Source: Peptoniphilus raoultii (lineage in GTDB: Bacteria; Bacillota; Clostridia; Tissierellales; Peptoniphilaceae). From it: 64,000 nucleotides of DNA. The first letter of the stretch is position 1. Each line of letters begins with the position of its first letter. Where the stretch lies: contig NZ_FMWM01000002.1 of assembly GCF_900099555.1 (NCBI RefSeq), positions 1,361,629 through 1,425,628 on the forward strand. Reading direction: 5' to 3'. Below, piece by piece: positions 55,130-63,909 of this stretch. The notes under the pieces were generated by a model. That model saw only the letters and a program-made list of their open reading frames with translations, searched no databases and was not told the DNA's origin. The position numbers and the translations under genes were made by a program.

Positions 55130-57742
55130 TTAGATAAAATCTGAAAGAGAATTTAAAGCATCATCAACTTTTTCTAAAATTTTTCCGCCGGCAGTTGCCA
55201 TATCAGGTCTTCCGCCACCGCTGCCGCCTGCAATTTTTGCTATATCCTTAATAATCTTTCCAGCTTCGTAAGGATTTTTTACTAAATCTTTAGAAAGTGC
55301 GCACACAAAATTAATTTTTCCATCAATAATACCTGCAAATAAAATTACAATTTTTGATATTTTACTTCTAATTTCATCAGCCATATCCCTTAAAGTATTT
55401 ACATCTTTATCTATAAATTTATAGCTAACGTAATTTATATCGCCCTTAGTTTTTATATTTTCAAGGACTTTTGAAACCTCATCTTTAGCACTGTCATGTT
55501 CAAGTTTATCTATTTCCTTGTGAAGTTTTTTAATTTCTTCAATATTTGCTTTAGTCTTTTGAAGAATATCACTTTTATTTACCTTAAGTTCTCTTGAAAG
55601 ATCATCTCTTAAGCTATCCGCCTTTAAAAGATATTTATAAACTGCAAGGCCTGTTATTGATTCAATTCTTCTAACTCCGCTTGAAACTCCAGATTCAGAT
55701 AAAATTTTGAACATAGAAATTTGTGCTGTATTTGAAACGTGAGTGCCGCCGCAAAGTTCCATGGAATAATCTCCCATAGATAAAACTCTAACAAGGTCTC
55801 CATATTTTTCTTCAAAAAGTCCAATTGCTCCCATTTCTCCAGCCTTTTGTGGATTTGTAATTGTTGTTACAACAGGAAGATCTTCAAAAATCTTTTCATT
55901 TACCCTAGCTTCTATTTTTTTAAGGTCTTCTTTAGAGATCGCTTCATAATGTGTAAAGTCAAATCTCATTCTATCAGCTTCAACAAGGGAGCCTGCTTGA
56001 TTAACATGGCTTCCCAAAGTTTCTTTTAAGGCCTTGTGAAGAAGGTGAGTAACTGAATGATTTCTCCTAATATTATTTCTTCTTTCAACATCAATTTCAG
56101 CCCCCACTTTTTCTTTTTGTAAGCAGCCTTCTAAAACTTCTACTAGATGAAGATGAAGACCCTCTCTTGTTTTTTTAGTATCAAAAACTCTTAACTTAAA
56201 ATCAGAACCTATGATATAACCTGTATCGCCAACTTGTCCGCCGCCTTCGCCATAAAAAGGAGTTTTATCAAGAAGAACCATGACTTTTTCTCCTGGCTCT
56301 GCACTTTCAACTTCCTTATAATTTTTAAAAATCCCTGTGATTTCTCCTTGACAAGAATTATGGTCATAGCCTAAAAATTCATTTGTATAGCCTTCAAAAA
56401 CAGATTCATCTGCATGAGAATCCCAGCCAATATTAGAATCATCTCTGGCATTCCTTGCTCTTTCTCTTTGTTCATCCATTTTTTCTTCAAAGCCCTTTTG
56501 ATCAATTTCAAGGCCCTTTTCCCAAAGAATTTCTCTTGTTAAATCAGGTGGGAATCCATAGGTATCATAAAGTTTAAAGACATCTTCGCCACCTAGCACT
56601 TTTTTATTATCAGCTTCAAGCTTCTCAATAAGACCTGATAAAATATTCATACCAGATTCAATAGTAGTTAAGAATTTGTCTTCTTCTCCCTTTATAACAT
56701 CCTTTATTTTTTCTCTATTTTCAATTAATTCTTTATATTCAACGCCCCATGAGTCAATAATCAAATCACAAAGTTCATATAAAAAAGCCTTTTTAAGGCC
56801 AAGAAGCCTTCCATGTCTTGCTGCCCTTCTTATAAGTCTTCTTAAAACGTAGCCTCTTCCTTCATTTGATGGCCTTACAGTGTCACCAACTAAAAAAGTA
56901 ATGGCCCTTATATGGTCAGTTATAACCCTTGCTGATTCGTCAAGTTTTTTGTCTAAGCCATATTTGTAGCCTGACATATTTTTAATTTCTTCAAGGATTT
57001 CTTTTATGGCATCTATTTCAAAAATATTATTTGCATGTTGAAGAACTGTAGAAATTCTTTCAAGACCCATTCCAGTATCAATATTTGGATGAGCTAAGGG
57101 ATTATAAACTCCCTTTTCATCCTTGTCAAATTGTGTGAAAACAAGGTTCCAAACTTCAATAAATCTGTCACCTTCACCGCCAGGTCTTTCATCCTCTGAC
57201 CCGTATTCTAATCCTCTATCAACATAAATTTCTGTGCAAGGACCTGATGGACCAACTTCTAGTTCCCAAAAATTATCTTCCTTTCCAAGACGGATAATCT
57301 TTTCTTCAGGAACTCCGATCTCATCCTTCCAAATATTGTAGGCTTCGTCATCTTCAAAATAAACTGTAACCCAGAGATCTTCCTTTGGAATTTCAAGATT
57401 GACAGTTAAAAATTCCCACGCCCAAGGGATAGCTTCTTTTTTAAAATAATCTCCAAAAGAAAAGTTGCCAAGCATTTCAAAAAAAGTTGCATGTCTGTCA
57501 GTTTTTCCTACATTTTCAATGTCACCTGTTCTCAAACATTTTTGACATGTTGTAACCCTTTTGGCAGGTGGAGTCGCTTCCCCTGTAAAGAATTTTTTCA
57601 TTGGAGCCATGCCTGCTCCTATTAATAATAGTGATTTATCATTCTTAGGAATTAATGAAAAAGAAGGCAGTACATAATGACCTTTTTTTTCAAAAAAACT
57701 AAGGAATTCTTTTCTTATTTCGTGTAGACCTAAATTTTTCAT
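55130..57742 (-). CDS. alaS: alanine-tRNA ligase
   Basis: AlaS charges tRNA(Ala). The 870-residue product has the class II core (TGDIENVGKTDRHATFFEMLG, in two parts near residue 68; GRGYVLRRLIRRAARHG near residue 290). The editing domain has RRNHSVTHLLHKAL near residue 558 and CGGTHVSNT near residue 660. A C-terminal GGSGGGRPDMATAGG ends the oligomerisation domain. I start at ATG 57740-57742 after GAGGTG. No alanine T-box is visible upstream. It probably heads the alaS-ireB-ruvX-DUF1292-fur-rnj unit. Confidence 0.98.
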   Translation of the reverse strand: MKNLGLHEIRKEFLSFFEKKGHYVLPSFSLIPKNDKSLLLIGAGMAPMKKFFTGEATPPAKRVTTCQKCLRTGDIENVGKTDRHATFFEMLGNFSFGDYFKKEAIPWAWEFLTVNLEIPKEDLWVTVYFEDDEAYNIWKDEIGVPEEKIIRLGKEDNFWELEVGPSGPCTEIYVDRGLEYGSEDERPGGEGDRFIEVWNLVFTQFDKDEKGVYNPLAHPNIDTGMGLERISTVLQHANNIFEIDAIKEILEEIKNMSGYKYGLDKKLDESARVITDHIRAITFLVGDTVRPSNEGRGYVLRRLIRRAARHGRLLGLKKAFLYELCDLIIDSWGVEYKELIENREKIKDVIKGEEDKFLTTIESGMNILSGLIEKLEADNKKVLGGEDVFKLYDTYGFPPDLTREILWEKGLEIDQKGFEEKMDEQRERARNARDDSNIGWDSHADESVFEGYTNEFLGYDHNSCQGEITGIFKNYKEVESAEPGEKVMVLLDKTPFYGEGGGQVGDTGYIIGSDFKLRVFDTKKTREGLHLHLVEVLEGCLQKEKVGAEIDVERRNNIRRNHSVTHLLHKALKETLGSHVNQAGSLVEADRMRFDFTHYEAISKEDLKKIEARVNEKIFEDLPVVTTITNPQKAGEMGAIGLFEEKYGDLVRVLSMGDYSMELCGGTHVSNTAQISMFKILSESGVSSGVRRIESITGLAVYKYLLKADSLRDDLSRELKVNKSDILQKTKANIEEIKKLHKEIDKLEHDSAKDEVSKVLENIKTKGDINYVSYKFIDKDVNTLRDMADEIRSKISKIVILFAGIIDGKINFVCALSKDLVKNPYEAGKIIKDIAKIAGGSGGGRPDMATAGGKILEKVDDALNSLSDFI

Positions 57743-57848
57743 TGAACACCTCATTTTAAAAAAACTCCCCTAGAGGAGTATGCTAAAATAATTATAAAGT
57801 TTTTAGGAAAAAATGTCAATTTTTTGAAATTCTGAGCCTATGATTTTC

Positions 57849-58049
57849 CTACTTTGTACTTTCTACTTCTAAATAATAGGTCCCACTAGCGTGGTTTCCA
57901 TAATCTGTAATTTCAAGATGTTCGACAATTCTCTTATCAATACCCAAAATTTTATAATATAAATTTACAAAGTGAAAAGAGTCGATAATAATAGCAAAGT
58001 ATAAAATTATGCCCAAAACAATACTAATAATTTTTAATTTTTTTGTCAT
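57849..58049 (-). CDS. small single-span membrane protein, function unknown
   Basis: The 66-residue product has a basic start (MTKKLKIIS), one hydrophobic helix at about residues 7-29, and a short outer segment (LEITDYGNHASGTYYLEVES). A GAGGAG site 9 bases before the ATG supports translation. No family is recognised. It stands alone between alaS and the T-box, transcribed leftward. Confidence 0.55.
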   Translation of the reverse strand: MTKKLKIISIVLGIILYFAIIIDSFHFVNLYYKILGIDKRIVEHLEITDYGNHASGTYYLEVESTK

Positions 58050-58148
58050 CTTTATAACTCCTCACTATATTTATTTAATTTAATATTATCACTTTTTAAC
58101 AATAAATACTACTTATTCATTTAAATTTCAGAATTTTTTTGAAAACCC

Positions 58149-58176
58149 TTGACAATTTTTAAAAGTCTTGTAAAAT
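58149..58176 (+). promoter_or_regulatory. promoter of the T-box/trpP transcript
   Basis: TTGACA (58149-58154) is followed after 16 bases by TAAAAT (58171-58176). A better TATAAT at 58176-58181 has an over-long spacer of 21. The T-box starts shortly after. Confidence 0.65.
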
Positions 58177-58194
58177 ATAATTAATATAAAATGT

Positions 58195-58430
58195 TGATTA
58201 GAAAGTAGTAGCTTGTAGCTAACTTATAGAGAGATAATGGTTGGTGGAAATTATTGGAAGGTTACCTGTGAATGGGTCTATGAATGCAAAGCGAATTATA
58301 GTAGCTAAGACGGATTTCTCCCGTTATAGAGATAGGATATGTATGTATCTGAAAAGAGATCTATTTTTATAGAAAAAGGATGGCACCGCGAATTTACCAT
58401 TTGCTCCTTATGAGCAAGTGGTTTTTTATT
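58195..58430 (+). ncRNA. T-box riboswitch, tryptophan (UGG specifier)
   Basis: The leader has all T-box landmarks in order. AGTA lies near 58204, AG-bulge sequence AGAGAG at 58228-58233, distal loop GGTTGGTGGAA near 58239 and loop-E GAA at 58270-58272. The specifier TGG at 58273-58275 comes next, then the stem III segment ACGG...CCGTTA, and the T-box proper GGATGGCACCGCG at 58378-58390. The terminator stem is 58396-58406 with 58412-58422 plus T residues. UGG is the tryptophan codon, so uncharged tRNA(Trp) should favour the antiterminator and switch on the downstream gene. Confidence 0.93.
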
Positions 58431-58486
58431 GCCAATAAAAATGACCTATAATTAATATTTTAAATTTTAAGATAGGAGTAATTATT

Positions 58487-59029
58487 ATGACAAGTAGTAA
58501 ATCATCAACAAGAATTTTAGTAACAAGCGCCATACTTATGGCATTAGGAACAGTGCTTCACACAGTGGTGCCTGGTTTTGGAATTAAACCAGACTTTATG
58601 CTGGCATGTATGTTTGTTTCCCTAACTTTGACAAAAAGAAATTCAGAAATGGCAGTTATAGGAATTGTTGCTGGAATTATAACGGCAATGACAACGGGCT
58701 TTCCTGCTGGGCAAATCCCAAATTTAGTTGACAAGGCCCTTACAACAATTTTCTTCGGCTTTCTTTTAAGACTTATGCAAAGAAAGGGTGAAGTTAAATT
58801 ATTTGAATACGGAATATTATTTTTTATAGGAACTATGTTTTCAGGTTCAGTATTTTTAGCTTGCTGTCTTCTTCTTGGAAAACTACTTGGAATGGCAGAA
58901 GTTATAGCAATTTTTTCAGGCGGTCTAATCCCTATGCTAATAGCAGTGGTTTTCCCAACAGCCTGTGCAAATACTGTCTTCGGAATTATAATGGTAAAAA
59001 TAATTAAAATTATTGATAAGACAAAATAA
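58487..59029 (+). CDS. trpP: tryptophan transporter TrpP
   Basis: The 180-residue membrane protein has about five hydrophobic segments and the TrpP-family segment ITAMTTGFPAGQIPNLVDKA near residues 65-84, with GFGIKPDFMLACMFV near residue 30. TrpP imports tryptophan. The upstream T-box with a UGG specifier agrees independently with this assignment and predicts induction when tRNA(Trp) is uncharged. A TAGGAG site precedes the ATG. A terminator follows. Confidence 0.93.
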   Translation: MTSSKSSTRILVTSAILMALGTVLHTVVPGFGIKPDFMLACMFVSLTLTKRNSEMAVIGIVAGIITAMTTGFPAGQIPNLVDKALTTIFFGFLLRLMQRKGEVKLFEYGILFFIGTMFSGSVFLACCLLLGKLLGMAEVIAIFSGGLIPMLIAVVFPTACANTVFGIIMVKIIKIIDKTK

Positions 59030-59047
59030 GTTTAAAGAAAAAGATTA

Positions 59048-59077
59048 GGGACTATCCAATGTGGACAGTCCCTTTAT
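59048..59077 (+). terminator. intrinsic terminator of trpP
   Basis: GGGACTATCC (59048-59057) pairs with GGACAGTCCC (59063-59072), followed by T-rich sequence. Confidence 0.85.
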
Positions 59078-59086
59078 TTTGTTTTC

Positions 59087-59464
59087 TTATATTTCAGCAA
59101 TAGCTTCTATTTCAATTATTCCATTTTTGGGAAGATTTGAAACTTCTACACAAGATCTCGCAGGTTTATGTTCCTTAAAATATTTTGAATAAATTTCATT
59201 CACCTTGCCAAAGTCTGCCATATTTATTAAGAAAATATTAACTTTAATGGTCTTATCTAAACTTGTTCCCGCTTCTTCCAAAATTTCCTTAACATTTTCA
59301 AGGCTTCTTTCTGTTGCCTTTTCAATGTCATCTGAAATTAATTCTCCGCTTTCAGGAATAATTGGAAGCTGTCCTGAAGTGAATACTAAATTTCCAGTAA
59401 TTATCCCTTGTGAATAAGGGCCTACTGCTGCTGGTGCTTTTTTTGTTTCAATAACTTTACTCAT
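59087..59464 (-). CDS. ridA: RidA family enamine/imine deaminase
   Basis: RidA hydrolyses reactive 2-aminoacrylate-type enamines formed by PLP enzymes. The 125-residue protein begins VIETKKAPAAVGPYSQGI and ends with KPARSCVEVSNLPKNGIIEIEAIA, including the arginine (in ARSCVEV) that binds the substrate carboxylate. It overlaps rsfS by 4 bases and is the last gene of the obg-to-ridA leftward run. Confidence 0.95.
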   Translation of the reverse strand: MSKVIETKKAPAAVGPYSQGIITGNLVFTSGQLPIIPESGELISDDIEKATERSLENVKEILEEAGTSLDKTIKVNIFLINMADFGKVNEIYSKYFKEHKPARSCVEVSNLPKNGIIEIEAIAEI

Positions 59465-59850
59465 AAATCCTCCTCGTCCTTAATCATTAATTTATCTTCG
59501 ACCTCATCTTGACTTTCTCCTTCATTGTCATCTTTTGACCAAAGTCTTTCCAAATTATAATAGGCTCTTTCATCCTTATGAAAAACATGGACAATAATAT
59601 CTCCATAGTCGAGCAAAATCCATCTTGCAGAATTTTTGCCGTCAAGATTTTCAAGGCATACTCCTTCCTTATCTAGTCTTTCTTCAATTTCATCAGCAAG
59701 TGCCGAAACTTGGGTTTGTGAATTACCGCTAACTATAACAAAATAATCAGCAATTGATGAAAGTTCTTTAATGTCAATTACCTTAAAATCAATCCCCTTT
59801 TTAGACAGACAAGAGTCTTTAATAATTTCTAGTTTCTCCTTAACTTCCAA
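59461..59850 (-). CDS. rsfS: ribosome silencing factor RsfS
   Basis: RsfS binds L14 and blocks subunit joining during starvation. The 129-residue product has IKELSSIADYFVIVSGNSQTQ (residues about 26-46, in two conserved parts), DYGDIIVHVFHKDERAYYNLERLW and an acidic tail. It lies in the common nadD-yqeK-LCP-rsfS order and overlaps ridA. Confidence 0.95.
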   Translation of the reverse strand: MEVKEKLEIIKDSCLSKKGIDFKVIDIKELSSIADYFVIVSGNSQTQVSALADEIEERLDKEGVCLENLDGKNSARWILLDYGDIIVHVFHKDERAYYNLERLWSKDDNEGESQDEVEDKLMIKDEEDL

Positions 59851-59860
59851 ATTTACCTCC

Positions 59861-60733
59861 TTATTTAAAACTTAAATTTGTTAATAAATTATTTGCTTCA
59901 TCTTCATCTACTATAAAATATGAAACCTTCTTAATGTATTTTGGATATCCTGGAAGTGTTTGGGCATTAATATTTTCCATATTAAGTTTCGTAGCCGCCA
60001 TGGCAAGTTTTAATAGATAGTTTTTAGGAATATTATTTTGAGTGTCATTAACATAAGCATTAAAAAGCATAGGTGCTTTTATAATTGTTTTTCCACTTTT
60101 TAAAGATGTGAATAAAGCTCTCATAAATTCCTGTTGAGCTCCTAACCTTTCAAGGTCGCTGCCGCTTTTGTATCCCTTTCTAAATCTTAAAAATCCTACT
60201 GCGTCAGAACCATTTAATACTTGTTCCCCTTCTTTTATGTGAATATAAAGTGGTGGGTCAGCTGTTGGATCTTCATAGTCCATATTTAAGGGTACATTTA
60301 CTTTTACCCCACCTAGACTATCTACAACATCCATAACAAATTTATAGTCAATTGTTAAATAATATTTTATATCCGTTCCCAAAAGATTATTAACTGTTGC
60401 AAGGGTAAGCTCACTTCCCCCATAATTATATGAATGATTTATCTTTTGTTTTTTGTAGCCCCTAATTTCTGCATAAGTATCTCTAGGGATTGAAATTAAA
60501 TCAAGTTTCCCATTTTCAAGGTCAAAATTTCCAATTATTATTGTGTCTGATCTTGTATTTTCAGCCTTTTTTGACTCCAGAGAATCAACTCCTAAAACTA
60601 AAAACTTAAGGTTTTTTAAAGAACTAACCTCTGGGTCCTTACTTGTTTTGTAATAATAATATCCTCCAATAGATCCTCCTAAAATTAGGATAAGTAAAAG
60701 AGTTATAAAAAAAGATTTAAAAAAAGTTTTCAT
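59861..60733 (-). CDS. LytR-CpsA-Psr (LCP) family cell wall glycopolymer transferase
   Basis: The 290-residue protein has one N-terminal membrane helix (residues 8-28) and an extracellular LCP domain: FLVLGVDSLESKKAENTRSDTI (about residues 44-65, split by the conserved D and R), LISIPRDTYAEIRG, INHSYNYGG and GFLRFRKGYKSGSDLERLGAQQ. LCP enzymes attach teichoic acids or capsule polymers to peptidoglycan from polyprenyl-pyrophosphate carriers. The arginine residues of RSDT and IPRDT and of RFR are the usual active-site set. It overlaps yqeK by 4 bases. Confidence 0.93.
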   Translation of the reverse strand: MKTFFKSFFITLLLILILGGSIGGYYYYKTSKDPEVSSLKNLKFLVLGVDSLESKKAENTRSDTIIIGNFDLENGKLDLISIPRDTYAEIRGYKKQKINHSYNYGGSELTLATVNNLLGTDIKYYLTIDYKFVMDVVDSLGGVKVNVPLNMDYEDPTADPPLYIHIKEGEQVLNGSDAVGFLRFRKGYKSGSDLERLGAQQEFMRALFTSLKSGKTIIKAPMLFNAYVNDTQNNIPKNYLLKLAMAATKLNMENINAQTLPGYPKYIKKVSYFIVDEDEANNLLTNLSFK

Positions 60734-61305
60734 CTATTTATCTCCAAATAATAATTTCTAGCATTTACTGACTCCATGGCAATATATTTGTTACTATCAA
60801 TTAAATTTAAAATATTTTGATTAAGAGCATATTCCATGGCCTTGTCAAGATTTTTATAGGCAAGGGTTCTGGCCTTTTTGGCTTCTGGATAATCCCTGCC
60901 AGGTTCAATATAGTCTGCCAAAAACACAATTTTTTCTAGGGTAGACATATTCGGTCTTCCCGTTGTGTGCCAACTAATGGCATTTAAAATGTCCTCATCA
61001 TGAATATCATAAAGTTTTTCTGCAAGGACTGCTCCCAAAAAAGAATGAATTATTGACGGGGCTTTTTTCATTTCATCTGTGATTTCAAAGTCTACTTTTT
61101 GACACAAAGATGGAATTTCGCTCTTATCTTTTAATTTTGCACAGTCGTGAAAATAGCCAGCAATTTCTGCCTTATCTTCATCTTCCTCATAAATTTTTGC
61201 AAGGCTCTTAGCCTCTTTAGAAACCCTAAGCATATGGTCATATCTCTTTGTGCCAACCCTATCTTTTATTTCTTTTTCAAATTTTTTAGTATCCAATTTC
61301 ATCAT
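60730..61305 (-). CDS. yqeK: HD-domain diadenosine tetraphosphatase YqeK
   Basis: YqeK symmetrically hydrolyses Ap4A. The 191-residue protein has RYDHMLRVSKEA near residue 19, AGYFHDCAKLKD near residue 46 with the HD pair, IIHSFLGAVLAE and ISWHTTGRPNMS near residue 110. It follows nadD, the usual neighbour, and overlaps its end by 20 bases. Confidence 0.93.
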   Translation of the reverse strand: MMKLDTKKFEKEIKDRVGTKRYDHMLRVSKEAKSLAKIYEEDEDKAEIAGYFHDCAKLKDKSEIPSLCQKVDFEITDEMKKAPSIIHSFLGAVLAEKLYDIHDEDILNAISWHTTGRPNMSTLEKIVFLADYIEPGRDYPEAKKARTLAYKNLDKAMEYALNQNILNLIDSNKYIAMESVNARNYYLEINR

Positions 61306-61900
61306 CTCTATATAATTTATTATCTTTAATGTATTTTATTACTTCTCTAGGCATTAAGTATTTTACAGACTTTTCTTCCCTAATTCTGTTTCTAATTTCT
61401 GTTGAAGAAATTTCATAGAGGGGGCTTTCAACTATGTGGATCTTTGTAGAAAAAATTTTTCTAAGAAGAGTCAGCTCTCCTTCAACTTTTTCCTTTTCCA
61501 TATAATTTGGCCTCAAGGCCACTGCAAATTCAATTTCCCTTGAAAGCTCTTCAAGTTTTTTCCAAGTCTTTAATTGAAATAAGGTGTCAAGACCAATTAA
61601 AAAAATATAATCAGCAGGTCTTTGCTCCTTTAGTTCCTTAACCGTATCCACGCTATAGGAATAGCCTGACTTCTTTATTTCTATGTCAGAAACTTCAAAA
61701 AATTTATTTGACTCAGTTGCAATTTTTACCATTTCATAACGATATTTTGAATCCAGAGATAAAATTTTGTGGGGGGGATTGCCTGTTGGTATAAATAAAA
61801 CCTTATCAAGCTTCATTTCCTCCCTCAAATATTCACTTATCATAAGATGACCGTAATGAATGGGGTTAAAGGTACCACCCATAATTCCAATTTTTTCCAT
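61286..61900 (-). CDS. nadD: nicotinate-nucleotide adenylyltransferase
   Basis: NadD makes deamido-NAD from nicotinate mononucleotide and ATP. The 204-residue product has GIMGGTFNPIHYGHLMISE near the start, PTGNPPHK and the C-terminal ISSTEIRNRI. I start at ATG 61898-61900, where AGGAATTGAT precedes; an in-frame codon at 61915 overlaps yhbY. The order yhbY-nadD-yqeK is conserved. Confidence 0.97.
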   Translation of the reverse strand: MEKIGIMGGTFNPIHYGHLMISEYLREEMKLDKVLFIPTGNPPHKILSLDSKYRYEMVKIATESNKFFEVSDIEIKKSGYSYSVDTVKELKEQRPADYIFLIGLDTLFQLKTWKKLEELSREIEFAVALRPNYMEKEKVEGELTLLRKIFSTKIHIVESPLYEISSTEIRNRIREEKSVKYLMPREVIKYIKDNKLYRDDEIGY

Positions 61901-61901
61901 A

Positions 61902-62198
61902 TCAATTCCTATCAAATTCTATTTGTTTATTTTCCTTAGACTCCCTATAAATAGTAATCTTAGAACCTATTTGCTGAACAAATTCAGCCCCAGTCCTATT
62001 CAAAATTTCTTCTGTCATATTTTTTGCTTCGTCAGGCGAATTTTGAAGGACATTTATTTTAACCAATTCATGATCTTCCAAAAGTTTATCAAGCTGATTG
62101 ATAAGCCCATCACTAATGCCAGACTTTCCAATTTGAGCAAGGGGTTTTAAATTATTAGCTAAACTTTTAAGATAAGACCTATCTTTTCCTCTTAACAT
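61902..62198 (-). CDS. yhbY: YhbY family RNA-binding protein
   Basis: The 98-residue CRM-domain protein begins MLRGKDRSYLKSLANNLKPL and contains the GxxG-type segment IGKSGISDGLI near residue 23, with LEDHELVKINVLQNS. It binds pre-50S ribosomal particles. It lies 8 bases after obg and just before nadD. The C-terminus (RESKENKQIEFDRN) is charged. Confidence 0.92.
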   Translation of the reverse strand: MLRGKDRSYLKSLANNLKPLAQIGKSGISDGLINQLDKLLEDHELVKINVLQNSPDEAKNMTEEILNRTGAEFVQQIGSKITIYRESKENKQIEFDRN

Positions 62199-62206
62199 AA
62201 TATCTC

Positions 62207-63472
62207 CTAATTAAAAAATTCAAATTCATAACCGCCTATAATGACACTTTCGCCTTCTTCAATTCCAAGTTCCTTTAATTTATCTATTACCTTATTTTTT
62301 CTTAAATTTTCTTGGAAATATTTTAGGGATTCATTATCTTCAAAATTTGTGGAGCGAATTAATTTGTCTATATAGGGGCCTTCAACAATATATTCTCCCA
62401 TTTCCTTATGGACCTTAATTCCCTCTTCACGAACAGATGTGTCAACATAAACTTCGTCATAAGTTTCATAATTTTTGCCATAGTCTTCTATATAAGTATA
62501 AACTATTTGCATAAGTTTTTTAACATTTTCTCCAGTAGCAGCGCTTCCTTCAATGATTTCATAATCTCCCTTTAAATTTTCCTTAAAGGATATTAGATTT
62601 TCACTTGCCTGTGGAATATCCATCTTATTAGCAAAAATAACCTGCTTTTTCTCCGCTAATTTTTCATTATAGCACTTCAATTCTTCGTTAATCTTATAAA
62701 AATCATCGAGGGGATCTCTACCTTCAGTTCCTGCCATATCTATTACATGGATTAAAACCCCTGTCCTTTCAATATGCTTTAAAAATTCGTCACCAAGACC
62801 AATGCCTGTGCTTGCTCCTTCAATAAGCCCTGGAATATCAGCAAGTACAAATGACTCTTCAGGACCAAGGGACACAACACCTAAATTCGGCGTAAGAGTA
62901 GTGAAAGGATAATTAGAAATTTTTGGTTTTGCAGCAGAAACTACAGAAAGAAGGGTTGACTTTCCAACATTAGGGAAACCAATAAGTCCTGCATCGGCAA
63001 GAAGTTTTAATTCTAAAATAATATTTCTCTGTTCACCATCAGAGCCAGCTTGGGCAAAAGCCGGAGCCCTTCTTGTAGATGATTTAAACTTTGCATTGCC
63101 AAGGCCTCCCTTGCCTCCACGACAAACTACAAATTCATCATCCTTATTTTTTAAATCAAATATAACAGCTCCTGATTCCTCATCTTTAACAAGAGTCCCA
63201 ACTGGAACTTTCAAAATAATATCTTTACCACTTCTTCCATATTTAAGCTTACTCATACCATTTTCGCCATTTTCAGCTTTGTATTCTCTTTTATATCTAA
63301 AATCCATTAGTGTATGAATGCCTTCGTCAGCTTTAACAATAACACTTCCGCCTCTGCCTCCATCACCACCGTGAGGACCTCCGGAAGGCTCGTATTTTTC
63401 CCGTCTCCAGGCAACACAACCATCGCCACCGCGACCAGCTTTTAATTTAATTTTTGCACTGTCTATAAACAT
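62207..63472 (-). CDS. obg: GTPase Obg (CgtA)
   Basis: Obg is an essential GTPase in 50S assembly and stress control. The 421-residue protein has the glycine-rich Obg fold (residues 1-158, with GGDGGRGGSV and CRGGKGGLGN). A G domain follows: GFPNVGKSTLL at 165-175, DIPGLIEGAS near 212, NKMD near 282. A C-terminal OCT domain (about 345-421) completes it. It follows rpmA in the conserved order. Start 63472 follows GGAGGATC. Confidence 0.98.
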   Translation of the reverse strand: MFIDSAKIKLKAGRGGDGCVAWRREKYEPSGGPHGGDGGRGGSVIVKADEGIHTLMDFRYKREYKAENGENGMSKLKYGRSGKDIILKVPVGTLVKDEESGAVIFDLKNKDDEFVVCRGGKGGLGNAKFKSSTRRAPAFAQAGSDGEQRNIILELKLLADAGLIGFPNVGKSTLLSVVSAAKPKISNYPFTTLTPNLGVVSLGPEESFVLADIPGLIEGASTGIGLGDEFLKHIERTGVLIHVIDMAGTEGRDPLDDFYKINEELKCYNEKLAEKKQVIFANKMDIPQASENLISFKENLKGDYEIIEGSAATGENVKKLMQIVYTYIEDYGKNYETYDEVYVDTSVREEGIKVHKEMGEYIVEGPYIDKLIRSTNFEDNESLKYFQENLRKNKVIDKLKELGIEEGESVIIGGYEFEFFN

Positions 63473-63562
63473 AAAGATCCTCCATTTTTTTCATTATATA
63501 ATAAAAAAATTAAAAGTATGTGACAATATTATAAAAAATTTCTAAAAAATAGTAAACAGATA

Positions 63563-63595
63563 AAAAGGAGTCGCCAACTGACAACCCCTCCTTAA
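63563..63595 (-). terminator. possible terminator after rpmA
   Basis: AAGGAG (63565-63570) pairs with CTCCTT (63588-63593) with T residues on the minus strand. The stem is short, and read-through to obg is possible. Confidence 0.45.
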
Positions 63596-63617
63596 AATAA
63601 TAATATCATCTTCACTT

Positions 63618-63908
63618 TTAAGCTAATTCTTCTTGACAAACATTAACAAACTTCTTTCCGCCTTTTCCCTTAGTAATAAAAGAAACACGTCCATCAACTT
63701 TTGCAAAAAGAGTGTCATCATTGCCACGTCCAACATTTTCCCCAGGGAAAATTTTAGTTCCTCTTTGTCTAACTAAAATGTTACCTGCAAGTACATAGGA
63801 GCCGTCTCCTTTTTTAACTCCAAGTCTTTTAGCGTTTGAATCACGACCGTTCTTAGAAGAACCAACCCCCTTTTTAGAAGAAAAAAGTTGTAAATCAAAT
63901 TTAATCAT
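63618..63908 (-). CDS. rpmA: 50S ribosomal protein L27 with cleavable N-terminal extension
   Basis: The 96-residue L27 has the family body [19 protein letters not shown] and [19 protein letters not shown]. It begins [14 protein letters not shown]. The LQLF motif at residues 6-9 is the recognition site for Prp, the cysteine protease that trims Firmicutes L27 before its N-terminus reaches the peptidyl transferase centre. The 3' end of prp lies directly upstream, so both partners are present. Serine follows the site where alanine is more usual. Confidence 0.97.
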   Translation of the reverse strand: MIKFDLQLFSSKKGVGSSKNGRDSNAKRLGVKKGDGSYVLAGNILVRQRGTKIFPGENVGRGNDDTLFAKVDGRVSFITKGKGGKKFVNVCQEELA

Positions 63909-63909
63909 T

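Noticed and set aside
58260-58310. Specifier read as TTA, TAT or ATT from the later GAATTATAG segment of the T-box
   Set aside because: The loop-E GAA that follows the helix closing the AG-bulge and distal loop is the one at 58270-58272. That position gives TGG, which also agrees with the TrpP product.
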